This document shows, piece after piece, positions 9,504 to 20,509 of a DNA stretch of 64,000 nt. Where the stretch lies: assembly GCF_035046505.1 (NCBI RefSeq), contig NC_089826.1:9264254-9328253 (forward strand), written 5' to 3'. The stretch is from Tiliqua scincoides. Taxonomy: Eukaryota; Chordata; Lepidosauria; Squamata; Scincidae. How positions within the stretch are numbered: the first letter of the stretch is position 1; each line of letters begins with the position of its first letter. The notes beneath the pieces were generated by a model. That model made no database searches and was not told where the DNA came from. It saw only the letters and a list, made by a program, of their open reading frames with translations. A program made the position numbers and the translations under genes.

Positions 9504-9792
9504 CAGCGGCGTCACTAGGGTTCGCGTCAACCGGTGCCAGAGGCCAGCGCGTCACCCCCATGCAGTGGGCGGGGCAACACTCCAGGTGGTGGGCGTGGTG
9601 ATCTACCATCGCCCCGCCCCACTGGTTTTTTGGCTGTACCTTTTGATAGAATAAAGATATTTCAGCGCAGTTTGTTTCATCGCATTCTGCATGAAATCAC
9701 ACATTGATTGATATGTAACATGATGGTATTATTCCTCCGAACTCTGATTTTAGTGATTTCGGTCACTAGTGGTGTCACCTCTCCCCAGGGTG
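9504..9792 (+). mobile_element. Non-autonomous DNA transposon, 'CAGTGGCGTCACTAGG' family
   Basis: Starts CAGCGGCGTCACTAGGGTTC; contains TTTTGATAGAATAAAGATAT and TAACATGATGGTATTATTCC, both shared with the 30.1 and 50.6 kb copies. The right end is short of the expected terminal repeat. Confidence 0.65.
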
Positions 9793-9811
9793 TCAACTTA
9801 CTAACACCTTA

Positions 9812-10095
9812 TTGGAGCAGTTCTCAAATTTTTAGCACTGGGACCCACTTCTTAGAATGACAATCTGTCCAGGATCCATCATAAAGCAAATTAAAATAAA
9901 TAAATAAAGCAAAATCAATAAATAAAGGAAAGCCAGTCCTGTTCCAACAAGTGAATTTTCTCTGTAGCCTGCCTGCAATAACACCCCCCCTCCCCAAAAA
10001 AAAGAATCAGTAAGATTTTCACCCCTACCCAGTACCCAGTTCAATTTAATTTTTTATATTTCAAGCATATCACTAACAGAACCCACCTGGCTTTG
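9812..10095. mobile_element. hAT-like element, 'CAGTGGTTCTCAAAC' family, degraded copy
   Basis: AGTTCTCAAATTTTTAGCAC then TGGGACCCACTTCTTAGAAT is the family left end (compare 11686 and 23783). ACAGAACCCACCTGGCTTTG resembles its right end. Ends are eroded and no duplication is seen. Confidence 0.5.
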
Positions 10096-10106
10096 TAAGT
10101 CTGAGA

Positions 10107-10196
10107 GCCCTATCCTATGCCTGTCTACTTAAAAGTAAGTTCCATTATAGACAGTGCGGCTTACTCCCAGGAAAGTGTGGATAGGACTGCAGCCTA
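10107..10196. repeat. Short palindromic 'CCAATCCTAT' element
   Basis: GAGCCCTATCCTATGCCTGT, AAGTAAGTTCCATTATAGAC and CTTACTCCCAGGAAAGTGTG follow the module order of the 85-base family. Confidence 0.65.
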
Positions 10197-10248
10197 AAAC
10201 AGAAAAAAATTTCACCTTACCCTGTCAAGCCTGTTTCATTCTTTTTAT

Positions 10249-10620
10249 TGGGGGGGGGGGCTGCCTTCTGGAGCATTTGTTGAGCTCTATTTGCATCAAA
10301 TCAGGACCATTCTGGTGGCTTCACATTTCCCTTTGCCTGACTTGCCCAAGAGCCAAGGCACGTTTGCTTACTCGCAAGTAAATGTGACAATGTGGCTTAG
10401 TTTTGCTTTCCATAGGACTCAATATATTCACTAGCTTGGAGGGAGGGACCTCCTTCTCAGGTGTTTTTGTGGGGCTACATTCATTGGATCAGGACCGTTC
10501 TGGTGTTGTTGGATTCCTCTCAGCCTGCCCTTTCAGATGGACTAAGGCATGTTCACCTACTCATGAGTAAATGTGCGATACCCCTTGGTTTCTCTTTCCA
10601 ATGGGCTCCATGCATTTTTT
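10249..10620. repeat. Diverged tandem duplication, about 190-base unit
   Basis: Two successive blocks share AATCAGGACCATTCTGGTG / GGATCAGGACCGTTCTGGTG, then AAGGCACGTTTGCTTACTCG / AAGGCATGTTCACCTACTCA, then CTTTCCATAGGACTC / CTTTCCAATGGGCTC. They lead straight into the transposon end at 10621-10845 and may be its internal part. Confidence 0.6.
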
Positions 10621-10845
10621 GTTTTCTGGTTTTTTGCCAATAACTTTTGATAGAAAGGAGATATTTCACTCTCATTTTTTGCATTGTATTCTGCTCGAAA
10701 TTCCACATCCAACAGTATATAACATGATGGTATTACTCCTAACCACCATGATTTTAGCGCATCACCCTCCCAGTACATGTCACCCCCCTCTTGCGTGTCA
10801 CCCGGTGCGGCCCACACCTCCTGCTTCTCCCTAGAGACGCCACTG
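10621..10845 (+). mobile_element. 'CAGTGGCGTCACTAGG' family element, right-hand part
   Basis: AACTTTTGATAGAAAGGAGA and TATAACATGATGGTATTACT are family-specific. The end TAGAGACGCCACTG is the inverted terminus. The left end is not clear. Confidence 0.65.
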
Positions 10846-10856
10846 GCTATGCCACT

Positions 10857-11190
10857 GGCCAGGAGTCAAACTTTAGGTCTGAATAGGGGTGACTTGAACC
10901 ACCAGGATTCAGACAAACTTTGGTTTCTCCCCCCTCCCAACCAGGGGTGTATTATTTATTCTACCATATATTCATTGATGAAGGTGTTTCCAGAGACTCC
11001 CTGCAAAACTTAGTGCTTTGGCCCCCCTCTAGCTACACCACTGGCCAGGAATCAAGCTTTAGGCCTGAATAGGGTTACTTTAACAGCCAGTATTCAGACA
11101 ATCTTTGGTCCGTCTGTCCCCATTTAGTTTCCATATCATTTATTCTACCATATAGTCATTGATGAAGTTGTTTCTGGTTCATCTTGTATC
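10857..11190. repeat. Tandem pair of the 'GGAGTCAAACTTTAGGTCTG' unit
   Basis: Copies start at 10857 (GGAGTCAAACTTTAGGTCTG) and about 11046 (GGAATCAAGCTTTAGGCCTG). The first carries the MITE end CTCTAGCTACACCACTG at its right edge, exactly where the second begins. Confidence 0.75.
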
Positions 11191-11376
11191 CCAAGGGTTT
11201 CGGGGGGGGGGGGGGAACCAGTTTGAAACTGTATAACTAAAATAACCAATTAAAATGCAGGCTTTAACAAAACGGTTATTTTGACAGATGAGACACACTC
11301 CTGGCTCAGTTGCTGGGCTGAGTCACTGCCTTAGAAACAAACACCAAAGATGCTCAGGCTAAGACTTTGGTGGGTC

Positions 11377-11400
11377 TTTTTTTTTTTTTTTTTTTTTTTT
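11377..11400. repeat. Poly(T) tract
   Basis: 24 consecutive T. Confidence 0.95.
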
Positions 11401-11519
11401 AATGAGAAGGGTCCAGGAAGGCTGTGGGAGGGCAAATATGCAGAGGAAGTCTATCTCTCTGACAGCCAAACTTCAGAGACATAACACAGGAAAAGCCTGT
11501 TGCCTTCATGTTACATTTG

Positions 11520-11610
11520 TAAGGCTGCAATCCATATTTCCATGCTTTCCTGAGAGTAAGCCCCAGTGTGACTTTATACTTTAGAGTAGACATGCTTAGA
11601 ATTGAGCTGT
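11520..11610. repeat. Short palindromic 'CCAATCCTAT' element
   Basis: AAGGCTGCAATCCATATTTC, CTGAGAGTAAGCCCCAGTGT and AGAGTAGACATGCTTAGAAT follow the module order of the family. Confidence 0.65.
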
Positions 11611-11685
11611 TAATTTCTCAGAGACATCTGGTTGGCAGCCTTGGAAACAGGATACTGGGCTGGATGGACCTAGCATTACCCAATG

Positions 11686-12165
11686 CAGTGGTTCTCAAAC
11701 ATTTTAGCACCAGGAACAATTTTTGAGAATGGCAACTCTGTCTGAACCCACCAGAAGTGATGTCATGGCTGGAAGTGACATAATCAAGCAGGAACATTTT
11801 TAATACTTCCATATGACAAAATCAAATTCAGTAAATTAAAAGTTTACAATAAGTATAAATTTAAAAATTTATTTAAAATAAAGAAGAATTAACCTTCCCA
11901 AGCAGCAGCTGATCTGTTAAAAAAAACAAAATCCCTAAACATCCCAAAGGCTGCAGTCCTATCCACACTTACCCCGGAGTAAGCCCCATTGACTATCATT
12001 GTTAAAAGCATATACATAGTAGCCTGTTAAAAGTACAGATCTGCAACATTTCCCCATATGCAGTCACATACTTGATGCATGGTAGCACCAAGTCTAATAT
12101 AATTGAAAGTAAAATGCACATTGAAATGAATGGGGAACCACCTGAAATTGACCTAATGGAATCAG
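11686..12165. mobile_element. hAT-like element, 'CAGTGGTTCTCAAAC' family
   Basis: Starts CAGTGGTTCTCAAACATTTT and contains CCACCAGAAGTGATGTCATG, CTGTTAAAAAAAACAAAATC and TAGCCTGTTAAAAGTACAGA, as do the copies at 23783 and 42650. The right end (GGAACCACCTGAAATTGACC) is diffuse. An internal 85-base 'CCAATCCTAT' module lies near 11946-12004. Confidence 0.75.
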
Positions 12166-12960
12166 ATATCTGGAAAGACTCCAATGGAATTATCGATGGT
12201 GAAGCTATCCAAAGGGAACCTGGCCAACTTAACAGGTTGAACAATTTTCACCATCCGCTACTAATTGCTCCACACACATGCTATCAACTGCACATTCTAT
12301 CAACACCTTGCTTATCAAATGCAGCAACCCTATGTGCAGCTTTAGATATTCATTTCATTTATATCCCACTCCTATGACAAAACTCAAGGTGGCCTACACA
12401 GGGTTTCTACTCAGTCTCCCATCCACGCAAAAGGGGCACTTTGTCAAGTGTGTTCCTCTTACATTTAGCAAGGGAAGAATAACTGTTCCTCTTCACCCCT
12501 GCACTGTGTCTTTTCTAGTGGCTGTTGCCACTTGTGTAGTGGGGGGGGGGAATTTATGCAGTAAGTACTGCAGGCGCCACAACACATCAGGTAATTGGCC
12601 CCTCCCACTTGCCATCAGAGCCTGAAAGGCATTGACAGCAACATGCCGCTATTTCGCTGGCAAAAGTCCAAGTTGACCCAGGCAAGCAGATCAGGCCCAG
12701 GAAGGGGGATAGTATATGCCATCGATACTGCCCTCTCCTGGGCCCGATCCACCCACCCCCATTGCTGCCCTTCCTCTCCCCCATACTGGATTCACATGGT
12801 CTGGTGGGCATCTTTCACTCCACAGGTGCACAAAGGCTCCAGCCTTTCCTAGAAATAACTAGAAATGTTACTGCAAATCACTTTATGACACTTTTGCAGC
12901 AGTGTGCACTAGTGGAACACATGTCCCCACTGGTGCTATGGGTGCATAGATTTGGGCCAT
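12166..12960. other. Unassigned intergenic sequence
   Basis: A G-run near 12541-12550; no gene or known repeat recognised. Confidence 0.5.
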
Positions 12961-12961
12961 T

Positions 12962-13052
12962 AGGCTGTGATCCTATATACATTTACCTGGGAGAAAGCCC
13001 CATTGAAGTCAATGGGGGCTTATTTTTGAGTAGACATGTTTAAGATTACGCT
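12962..13052. repeat. Short palindromic 'CCAATCCTAT' element
   Basis: TAGGCTGTGATCCTATATAC, AAAGCCCCATTGAAGTCAAT and GAGTAGACATGTTTAAGATT; a well-preserved copy of the 85-base unit. Confidence 0.7.
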
Positions 13053-13059
13053 TTTTGAT

Positions 13060-14095
13060 TGTGAGTTCTCTCTACCACTGTTGCTGATCACAGTCCTAAT
13101 ATACACGGAATCCAGGTACAATGCAGGGACTCTGATGTAGCTTCCACTGCATCCCATGGGCTGGCAGGCTGGGGCCAGGCAGGCTAGGAAAGTAATTAAA
13201 AAAAAAAATCCTTACCTCCTCTGCCACTTGATGGTCCCCTATGGGCTTACTCAGACCTATGCCAACTATTTTGATGGTGTAAATCTGTTAGACCCAAGGG
13301 GGATGTGTCAGGCCCAGAACAGGGTATCTGCAGATGTCACTGCTGCCAAGATCTGCCCTGTCCTGCCTGGGATCTGCCACTGGCAAAGCCCAGTTCCTGC
13401 CCTGATCTAGTCCCACTGCCAGCTTATGTGGCTCAGCAGCCAATCTGTAGGCCACAACTGCCTGTGTGTGACCTTCTGGGCCTTGCGCTATCAGCTGCTC
13501 TCTGCAGAATGGTGGAGTGACTGCCACACCAACAGCCCACAAAATGCACTGGCTGATTGCAAGATCTGCCAACATATCCCATGGATAGGATTGGGCCTTA
13601 AGTTTGTAGGGCAGGTGCCCATAGTTTCCAATGGGACTAAACTGTGCTTAACTGCATAGCAGGTTGGGGTCACCTGCCGTGATCCGAATCCCCAGTAGGG
13701 CCATAATGCACAATGCTTGCCTATTCCCTTCAGTGGAGAAATTCTGCACATGTATCCCTGTGTGCATTTCCTTCACTGATGCTAGTGGGGAGTTCTTGTA
13801 GATGGTATCTAGCCATACGAGGCCTTAACTGGAGTCTGTTCTCTGTTGTTGAGGCTTGGTCAAGGCTGGAACAAGCAAATCAGTTCCAAGAGGCAGGCAC
13901 ATAATCCAGGCTGGGCCGCGTCCCAATAAAGACAAGGGAGGTGAGTCATGATTTGCTGCTGCTCAGAGAGACAAGTGATTCAGAGGGTGGACCAGTTCCG
14001 AGGCCAGGGACTTTACAGACAAGCTGGGATTGGTACATGTGATCAGCTGACGATTTACTACAACATGTATGATGCCTTTGCACTGCAACACTTAG
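13060..14095. other. Unassigned intergenic sequence
   Basis: Open frames below 100 codons without domain features; nothing recognised. Confidence 0.5.
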
Positions 14096-14096
14096 A

Positions 14097-14245
14097 GCCC
14101 AATCCTATCCAGTTTTCCAGCACTGATGCAGCCACAGTGTAGCCCCAAGGTGAGGGAACAATGCTCCCTTACTTTGAGGAGACCTCCATGACTGCCCTCT
14201 TACTGCAAGATGCAGCACGTGCCCCATCGACATGGCTGCATCATC
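14097..14245. repeat. About 165-base 'CCAATCCTATCC' inverted-repeat element
   Basis: AGCCCAATCCTATCCAGTTT then TTCCAGCACTGATGCAGCC. The internal AGACCTCCATGACTGCCCTC and GCAAGATGCAGCACGTGCCC match the copy at 46504-46664 and, reversed, 15097-15212. Confidence 0.65.
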
Positions 14246-14645
14246 TGTCTCTCTCTCTCACACACGCACACAGTGCTTACATCATGTTCCTGTTGGAACT
14301 GCTGTGCTCTTAAGCAACAAGAGCAGAAGGAAATTAGGCAATAGGTGAAACGGAATACAAAGAACAACAAAGGGGGAGGAACATAGTAGGGGGGATGGAA
14401 ACAAAACTATGGTGGGAATATAATGTAAATGTCAGGAAATCTTGGCCACTGGAATTCAGAACCATGTTTTTTGGGGAGAGGGGTAGGGGGTAGAGCATGT
14501 GCAACCTGGCTACATTACTGGTCCATGAACTGTGGACTGGAGAAAAACATCAGAAGCTTGTTCTACCAGTTGCATCATTCCTGGACAAGAAGGTTGACAT
14601 TGTTGAGGTCATTCACACCATCAGACTCAAAAATGTGTTAAAAAT

Positions 14646-14781
14646 GGTTGGCAACCTTCAGTCTCGAAAGACTATGGTATAAGCCTACAGCACCCGGTAT
14701 TCCCAAGCAGTCTCCCATCCAAGTACTAACCAGGCCTGACCCTGCTTAGCTTCCAAGATCAGACAAGATCACGCATGTGTT
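14646..14781 (-). mobile_element. 5S rRNA-derived SINE
   Basis: Read on the minus strand: a body like 5S rRNA (GATCTTGGAAGCTAAGCAGG, TTAGTACTTGGATGGGAGAC) followed by the tail CCATAGTCTTTCGAGACTGA and AGGTTGCCAACC. The 5S part keeps an internal type 1 pol III promoter region. The tail is shared with the LINE at 18.8-19.45 kb. Confidence 0.9.
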
Positions 14782-15096
14782 ATCTGGGGCCAATTTTCTC
14801 CCTCTGGGTGTGTGCACTTTGTTTAGCCTGTGATAGGAACCAGCAACTGGAGACCTAGGACCAAATCCAGCCCCCAAAGTCTTTTCATCTGATCCCCTGG
14901 TCCCTGATCTCAAAACCCCCCACCCAGCACACACATTTTATGCCAAGGGGAGACACAGGCAGAGGGCTCTTTAACTTCCTCTCTCCCAATGGTAACCACA
15001 AGAAAGGCTCTGTCCAAGTTCCTTCCTCATAATGCACCTTCGCTACTCGTTCCTGTACACCAGCCAAGAAGTCAGGGGATCACACTGAGCAACTGA

Positions 15097-15212
15097 TAGC
15101 CCAGCCCTATCAAATAGCCCTCTCACTAATGCAGCCATGCCAGCAGAGTGCGCACTGCATCTTAGTGTGGAGGGGGCAGTCATGCAGGTCTCCTCCATGT
15201 CGGGGAACTTGG
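15097..15212. repeat. 'CCAATCCTATCC' inverted-repeat element, opposite orientation
   Basis: CACTAATGCAGCCATGCCAG, ACTGCATCTTAGTGTGGAGG and GGGCAGTCATGCAGGTCTCC are reverse complements of the element at 14097. The far end is diffuse. Confidence 0.55.
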
Positions 15213-15375
15213 GGAAAGCATTGACTTCCCAAGTGGGTCCAATCCCCAATCAGGATATAAGCCAGCCATTTTCCTGATGCAGAACCAAAAGGAAGCACTG
15301 AGGTCCTCATCTCAGCTGCAACCAATGGCTGTTTGGTGATCGTTCCACCTTGCCATCAGGTAACTTCATTATCTA

Positions 15376-15575
15376 CAGTGAACCTTTGATTAAACAGACC
15401 TCCTTTTTACAGACTTGGAGAATAACAGATGTTGTCTGCTTCTGTAAAATTAATCATATATGTTTTGTGCATCTGCCAACATGCAGCATCTACATTGTCA
15501 TACTTTCAGATTTAATGGACCCACCGCACTAATGGGCACCCCTCCCCATTAATCCGTTAAATCGAGAGTTCACTG
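15376..15575. mobile_element. pogo/Tigger-like MITE
   Basis: Inverted ends CAGTGAACCTTTGATTAAAC and (reversed) CAGTGAACTCTCGATTTAAC are flanked by TA on both sides, the Tc1/mariner signature. It is 200 bases with no coding capacity. Confidence 0.8.
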
Positions 15576-15579
15576 TAAT

Positions 15580-16515
15580 CACATGAGTTACACATATAAA
15601 TAACTGGCAACATGCCATGACTCCCCATATCTCTATGATGGCCAGTTGGAATACACAGTGCCTTGTAAGAGGAATGAACCTTTGTGATCATAATGAATGA
15701 TAGAGCACGTTGTTCAATATCAAAGCATTTTTCATGGGGGGGGGGGGATCTCATCATTTACTCTGTATTCTCCCAAGCTCTGCAAATCCATTTCCAATTT
15801 AAAGCAATTTGGCTATCTCAAAAGGGCAGCTTCCTGCAGGACTTCTAAACAAACCTTCATCCACATCGAAGTCCGGACGGTGAGACATAGCTCAAGAGAG
15901 TTCTGATGAGATGAATGTCACCAATAGGTTATTCCAGACAACTATATTGCCTTGCGGATTAATTTTTTTTTTTACCCTCGTTAAATCTCCACTCTTTGAA
16001 TTAACATCTTTCTTGTTCATACACGATAAAACACAAGAAGAATCATGCAGCAGTCACACCGTTGATAAGCCAGCAATGTTGATATCATTAACATCCATCA
16101 TTTTCTTGACACTTCTAACAAAATGCTTTCCCGGCACTTACTTGACAGGGGAAAAAACGGAAAACATTATGGGACTTCACACAGAATTTTAAATGATGAG
16201 CTTGTTCAGTGGGCTTGCAACACAATTCCACTCTTGTGAGATCAAACACACCATTTTTGTTTTCCCTGATGCAGCCTTATGAGTAAAATTAACTGTTTAA
16301 CAAGCAACATACAGTCTAGTGAAACAATACCTTTTAAAGGAGTCATGTGCCCTTTGAACACTGAAAGCAAGCTTTCAAGTTATACAGAACCTTACTTCAG
16401 GTTTCAGTGTTCAGAGCAAAACATATTTGTAAAGATGACCCGTGGGTAAATCAAGGATCTACCCAGCCAAATCTGCTGCTATAATTAATAGAAAGTTAAG
16501 AATCTAGAAAAGACA
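15580..16515. other. Unassigned intergenic sequence
   Basis: A G-run at 15736-15747; otherwise apparently unique, AT-rich sequence. Confidence 0.5.
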
Positions 16516-16519
16516 TATG

Positions 16520-16565
16520 AGGAAGGAAGGAAGGAAGGAAGGAAGGAAGGAAGGAAGGAAGGAAG
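16520..16565. repeat. (GGAA)n microsatellite
   Basis: About 11 uninterrupted GGAA units. Confidence 0.95.
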
Positions 16566-16799
16566 TCACACCTAGGAAAGTGGTCCAGTCACTGAACCTA
16601 AGCTACAAGTCATAGTGTGTGGCCTTCATGTCTTGTCTCGAGAAAAATTTTAAGTCTTTTGTGTCCTGAGTTAAAGTCATTTCAAGAAACAAGTCAAGTC
16701 ACAAGTCAAGATGAGCAGTAAGCACTGGTCGCGCCAGGGACACCTTTCACACAAAGCCAGTTTGGAGACTGCTGGTCTAATCCTACTTAGAATAATCTC

Positions 16800-16826
16800 T
16801 GTGTGTGTGTGTGTGTGTGTGTGTGT
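16800..16826. repeat. (TG)n microsatellite
   Basis: About 13 TG units. Confidence 0.95.
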
Positions 16827-16829
16827 AAC

Positions 16830-17920
16830 TAAAGAACTATTCTAAAAGGAACTTGATACAGTATATACTAAACTTAGAACACAGAGAAAGGAGAAATGTG
16901 CTTGGTTTCTATGGAGGAAGAAGAACCAAGATCATGAAAAGGAGATCCGAGATCATGCTGAGTCACTAACATGTTAGCTTATTAAATGGTTTTCCCAGGA
17001 GGGCAAGCAGTACTTTAGGAAAAATGGGATTTGGAGTGAGTGTGAGAGAGAGAAACAGGCATGAGGCCAAAGAAACGGAGGCCACAAGCAATGCACAAGG
17101 GCAGGGCAATGGCTCAATATGAGCAGTGAGTTGGAGAGTGAAGATAAACAGGGAGAGGAGGCTAGGTGTAAAGGACCTTATTAGTCACAGGTGGCAAGGG
17201 AGCTCAATGTTCACCACAAGGACTCTTAAACGATGTTGCAATGCTTCTGAGAGAACAGAGATATAGCCACAAAGCATTCACTGACAATTTTCATGCTTGG
17301 AGATGGGTCAATGGACCCCTGTCCTAGAGAGCCTGGAGGTTGATTCTTCAGGTTCTAGCTTACATATGTCTTAAAACAGAAAGGGGAAAATACCAGAAGG
17401 AAGGACAGAAGGCAAAAGACCATGTGGTTAACATCTGTGCACGGACAGAGGGAGGCAGTTCAGAGGGAGGCCAATGGCCAGGAGATTTTACATCTCCCAA
17501 TCTGCTGAGACAGATTGGTATCTAGAGAGCTGAGTTGCCTTGCTCAGGCCAACACAGCTGAAATGCCAGGTCAAGGACCAGGGATATCTTGGGGGGGGGG
17601 GGGGCAATCAAAAATGCTGAATTTCTATTTTGTGTGATTTGGGTTTTATCTCATCCTTGCCATGCTTTCGGTTTATAGCAATCTTGCTTTAGGTCAACCT
17701 TATGTGAGCTTTACCACAGCTACAATGGGCAACGTGGTCATGGGAATTAGATCAACTGATCCTAGAGGAAGAACAGAAAAGGAGACCAGAGAAGGGTTGC
17801 AGGTGGTTCCATAGCCAGGCAGCTACACTTTGCACTTCAGAGGAGAGGAGGATGGGAGTGAGAGCAGGTAAGAGATAGGATGACAGTAGCAGGAAGTTCC
17901 ACAGACAGATGGCTAGGCTA
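16830..17920. other. Unassigned intergenic sequence
   Basis: A G-run near 17591-17604; no gene or repeat family recognised. Confidence 0.5.
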
Positions 17921-17930
17921 GACCAACAGG

Positions 17931-18144
17931 CAGCAATTTTCAACCTTTTTCATCTCATGGCACACTGATAAGGTGTCAAAACTGTCAAGGCACACCGTCA
18001 ATTTTTTGACTATTGACAAGGCACAACATGTTGTTGGCACAGGGATCACTGTTGATCCCAGTGGCCCTATTAATAAGTGACGTTCTCTGAAACTCCTGAA
18101 GCACACCTGTAGACCACCCATGGCACACTGATTGAAAATCACTG
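17931..18144 (-). mobile_element. hAT-like element, 'CAGTGATTTTCAACC' family
   Basis: Inverted ends CAGCAATTTTCAACCTTTTT and ATTGAAAATCACTG, with family body TCATCTCATGGCACACTGAT. GGCTAGTG follows, and a similar GGCTAGAC lies 7 bases short of the left end, so a target duplication is uncertain. Confidence 0.75.
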
Positions 18145-18149
18145 GGCTA

Positions 18150-18780
18150 GTGATTTTCATGAAGCACCACAGGGATAGTCCAAATGGAGAGCACAAGGTG
18201 GAATTCCAGACTGTGGCTCTGGGGCCAGATCTTCTATAGGGCATTTTCCAATATACCCTCATGGAGTCTTTTGTTTTACCAAGACTTGTTCCAATGTTCT
18301 GTAGTCTTGCAAATTTGGATCTCAGGCTGGGTCTCTTGTTTTTTACACCTGAGAGTTGGAGGCGCTGGCCTCTGGATAGATAATTAGGTTAAGGCTAGAC
18401 CCATTGAGTCTATTCCGGTAGTGTACGCTTTCTTTATCTATAGAGAAATTCAGTATCATTCTTCCCCGTTCATGGCCATGCAAGTAGAGATGCTGGGTGC
18501 CTGCTCCCCAGCCTGCAAATAGAAATTGCCCAATCAGCCATGACACTAAAGGAAATCGCTTTAATTCAAGAGGTGAAGAAGCTGACAGACAGGAAGTAGG
18601 GACAGCAGCTGTTGTGCATATCAAGTTCCTCTCCATTTCCTGACACTCTCAAGATTTTGGATGAACTAACAGAATACCTTGACTCCACTTGTTACTGATT
18701 CACAGACAAGACTACTGCAAATAACTCATCTCTCACTTTCCCTGCACTGCCAGTGTTGTTGAGGGGACACTCCTGCACTG
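18150..18780. other. Unassigned intergenic sequence
   Basis: No feature recognised; the right edge may hold decayed LINE coding sequence. Confidence 0.45.
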
Positions 18781-18792
18781 CCATGTTCTACC

Positions 18793-19450
18793 AAGATCCA
18801 GGTCTACAGAGCTTTCGTCCTGAGTACACTTCTGTACTGCAGCGAGTCATGGACGCTTCACTCACAACAGGAGAGGAAACTGAACGCTTTCCACATGCGC
18901 TGCCTCCGATGCATCCTTGGCATCACCTGGCAGGACAAAGTTCCAAACAACACAGTCCTGGAACGTGCTGGAATCCCTAGCAGGTATGCACTGCTGAAAC
19001 AGAGACGCCTGCGTTGGCTCGGTCATGTCGTGAGAATGGATGATGGCCGGATCCCAAAGGATCTCCTCTATGGAGAACTCGTGCAAGGAAAGCACCCTAC
19101 AGGTAGACCACAGCTGCAATACAAAGACATCTGCAAGAGGGATCTGAAGGCCTTAGGAGTGGACCTCAACAGGTGGGAAACCCTGGCCTCTGAGCGGCCC
19201 GCTTGGAGACAGGCTGTGCAGCATGGCCTTTCCCAGTTTGAAGAGACACTTGGCCAACAGTCTGAGGCCAAGAGGCAAAGAAGGAAGGCCCATAGCCAGG
19301 GAGACAGACCAGGGACAGACTGCACTTGCTCCCGGTGTGGAAGGGATTGTCACTCCTGAATGGGCCTTTTCAGCCACCCTAGACGCTGTTCCAGAACCAC
19401 CTTTCAGAGCGCGATATCATAGTCTTTCAAGACTGAAGGTTGTCAACTAC
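18793..19450 (+). mobile_element. LINE ORF2 C-terminal end and 3' tail; partner LINE of the 5S SINE
   Basis: An open frame from about 18793 to a TGA at 19357-19359 (189 codons including the stop) reads KIQVYRAFVLSTLLYCSESW, then LNAFHMRCLRCILGITW, RRLRWLGHVVRMDDGRIP and GKHPTGRPQ, and ends CTCSRCGRDCHS. This is the region after the reverse transcriptase in a non-LTR retrotransposon plus a C-terminal CxxC...HxxxxC-type finger. The TGA looks like a CGA mutation, because the frame continues MGLFSHPRRC to TAG at about 19417-19420. Right after it comes CATAGTCTTTCAAGACTGAA and GGTTGTCAACT, the tail of the 5S SINEs. Clade not certain; Vingi/I-like is one candidate. 5'-truncated copy. Confidence 0.85.
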
Positions 19451-19493
19451 TGCTTCACCCTCTCCCTTGCACACTTCATACCTGTTCACTAGG

Positions 19494-19581
19494 GAGGGCT
19501 GTAGCCCTTTGGCAGGGTTCCTGCTTTGCATGCAGAAAGTCTCAGGTTCAGTCCCTAGCACCTGCACTCCAGGCAGGGCTT
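19494..19581 (+). mobile_element. tRNA-Ala-like SINE, 5' part
   Basis: AGGGCTGTAGCCCTTTGGCA, GCTTTGCATGCAGAAAGTCT and CAGGTTCAGTCCCTAGCACC give A-box-like and B-box-like tracts of a tRNA-Ala-type head. The tail is lost. Confidence 0.65.
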
Positions 19582-20113
19582 CATAAAGAAGGAGCTTCCT
19601 TCTCAGGTAACCTGGTCCCAAGCTATTCAGGAATTTAAAGGACTGAGCCTGGAAGCACCCTGGTAGCTGCCACAGAAGATATATGGGAGACAAAGGCACC
19701 AACCAGCTCTCTCACTGCCTCATTCGGGACCAAGTGATACTTCCAAACAGTTTTAAGGGTTGCCCTCACAAAAACTGTGTTATGGTAATCCAGTCTAGAT
19801 GTGACTATTTTCCACTGACCAGATCTGCATTAATTAGAAAAGGGTACAATCTGCACGCCAGCCAAAGCTGTGCAAAGGTATTCCTGGTCACTGCCACCAC
19901 TTGATCGCCCAGGAGCAAAACCTGATCCAGGAATACCCCCAAACTTTGAACCGGGTGCTGTGTCATCCAGAACAGCCTGGATTCCCAGGTTCTGATTGGC
20001 TCTCCTTCTGACTATTAACACCTCTGCTTATCTGAATTCAAATTCAATTCGTTCACCCACTTCTGGTCCGTCACTGAGCCCAGTCATTTATTCCCTTGTG
20101 TGAATGTCTAGAC

Positions 20114-20501
20114 CAGTGTTCTTCAACCTTGGGGTTTTGACCCCAATAGGGTTGTGAAACCTCATTTGTGGGATTGTGGAACCTTCCGGAAATGAAATAG
20201 ATTGAAGACCACTGGACTAAGGTACCACTAGGTAAACGGGGAGGCATCTGGTGTACCCCTTCAGGTACCAGATTGTGTTCCAGTCCTGCTCAGGTACTTA
20301 GTGCTAAAACAGTTTTCACTACTGCCAGGTTTCATGGTGACTTTTTGTGCTCTCTCTAATAAGAATATTTGGTTACAATGAACAGTGCTGGGAGGGCTTT
20401 ACGGGGAGTGGGAGGCAATAGGTCAAGGAGTGGGCAGGATCTATCGTAGGTCCCCGATTTATTTATTTGTGTCATGGTACCAAAAAGTTTGAAGACTGCT
20501 G
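20114..20501. mobile_element. hAT-like element, 'CAGTGTTCTTCAACC' family
   Basis: Ends CAGTGTTCTTCAACCTTGGG and AGTTTGAAGACTGCTG, flanked by GTCTAGAC (20106-20113) and GTCTAGAT (20502-20509). The body (AGGCATCTGGTGTACCCCTT, AACAGTGCTGGGAGGG) matches a second copy at 59599. Confidence 0.85.
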
Positions 20502-20509
20502 GTCTAGAT

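Noticed and set aside
18895-19359. Host gene resembling 'craniofacial development protein 2-like' annotations
   Set aside because: The sequence is a LINE ORF2 end with the SINE-type tail. Such gene names in databases are usually mis-annotated retrotransposons.
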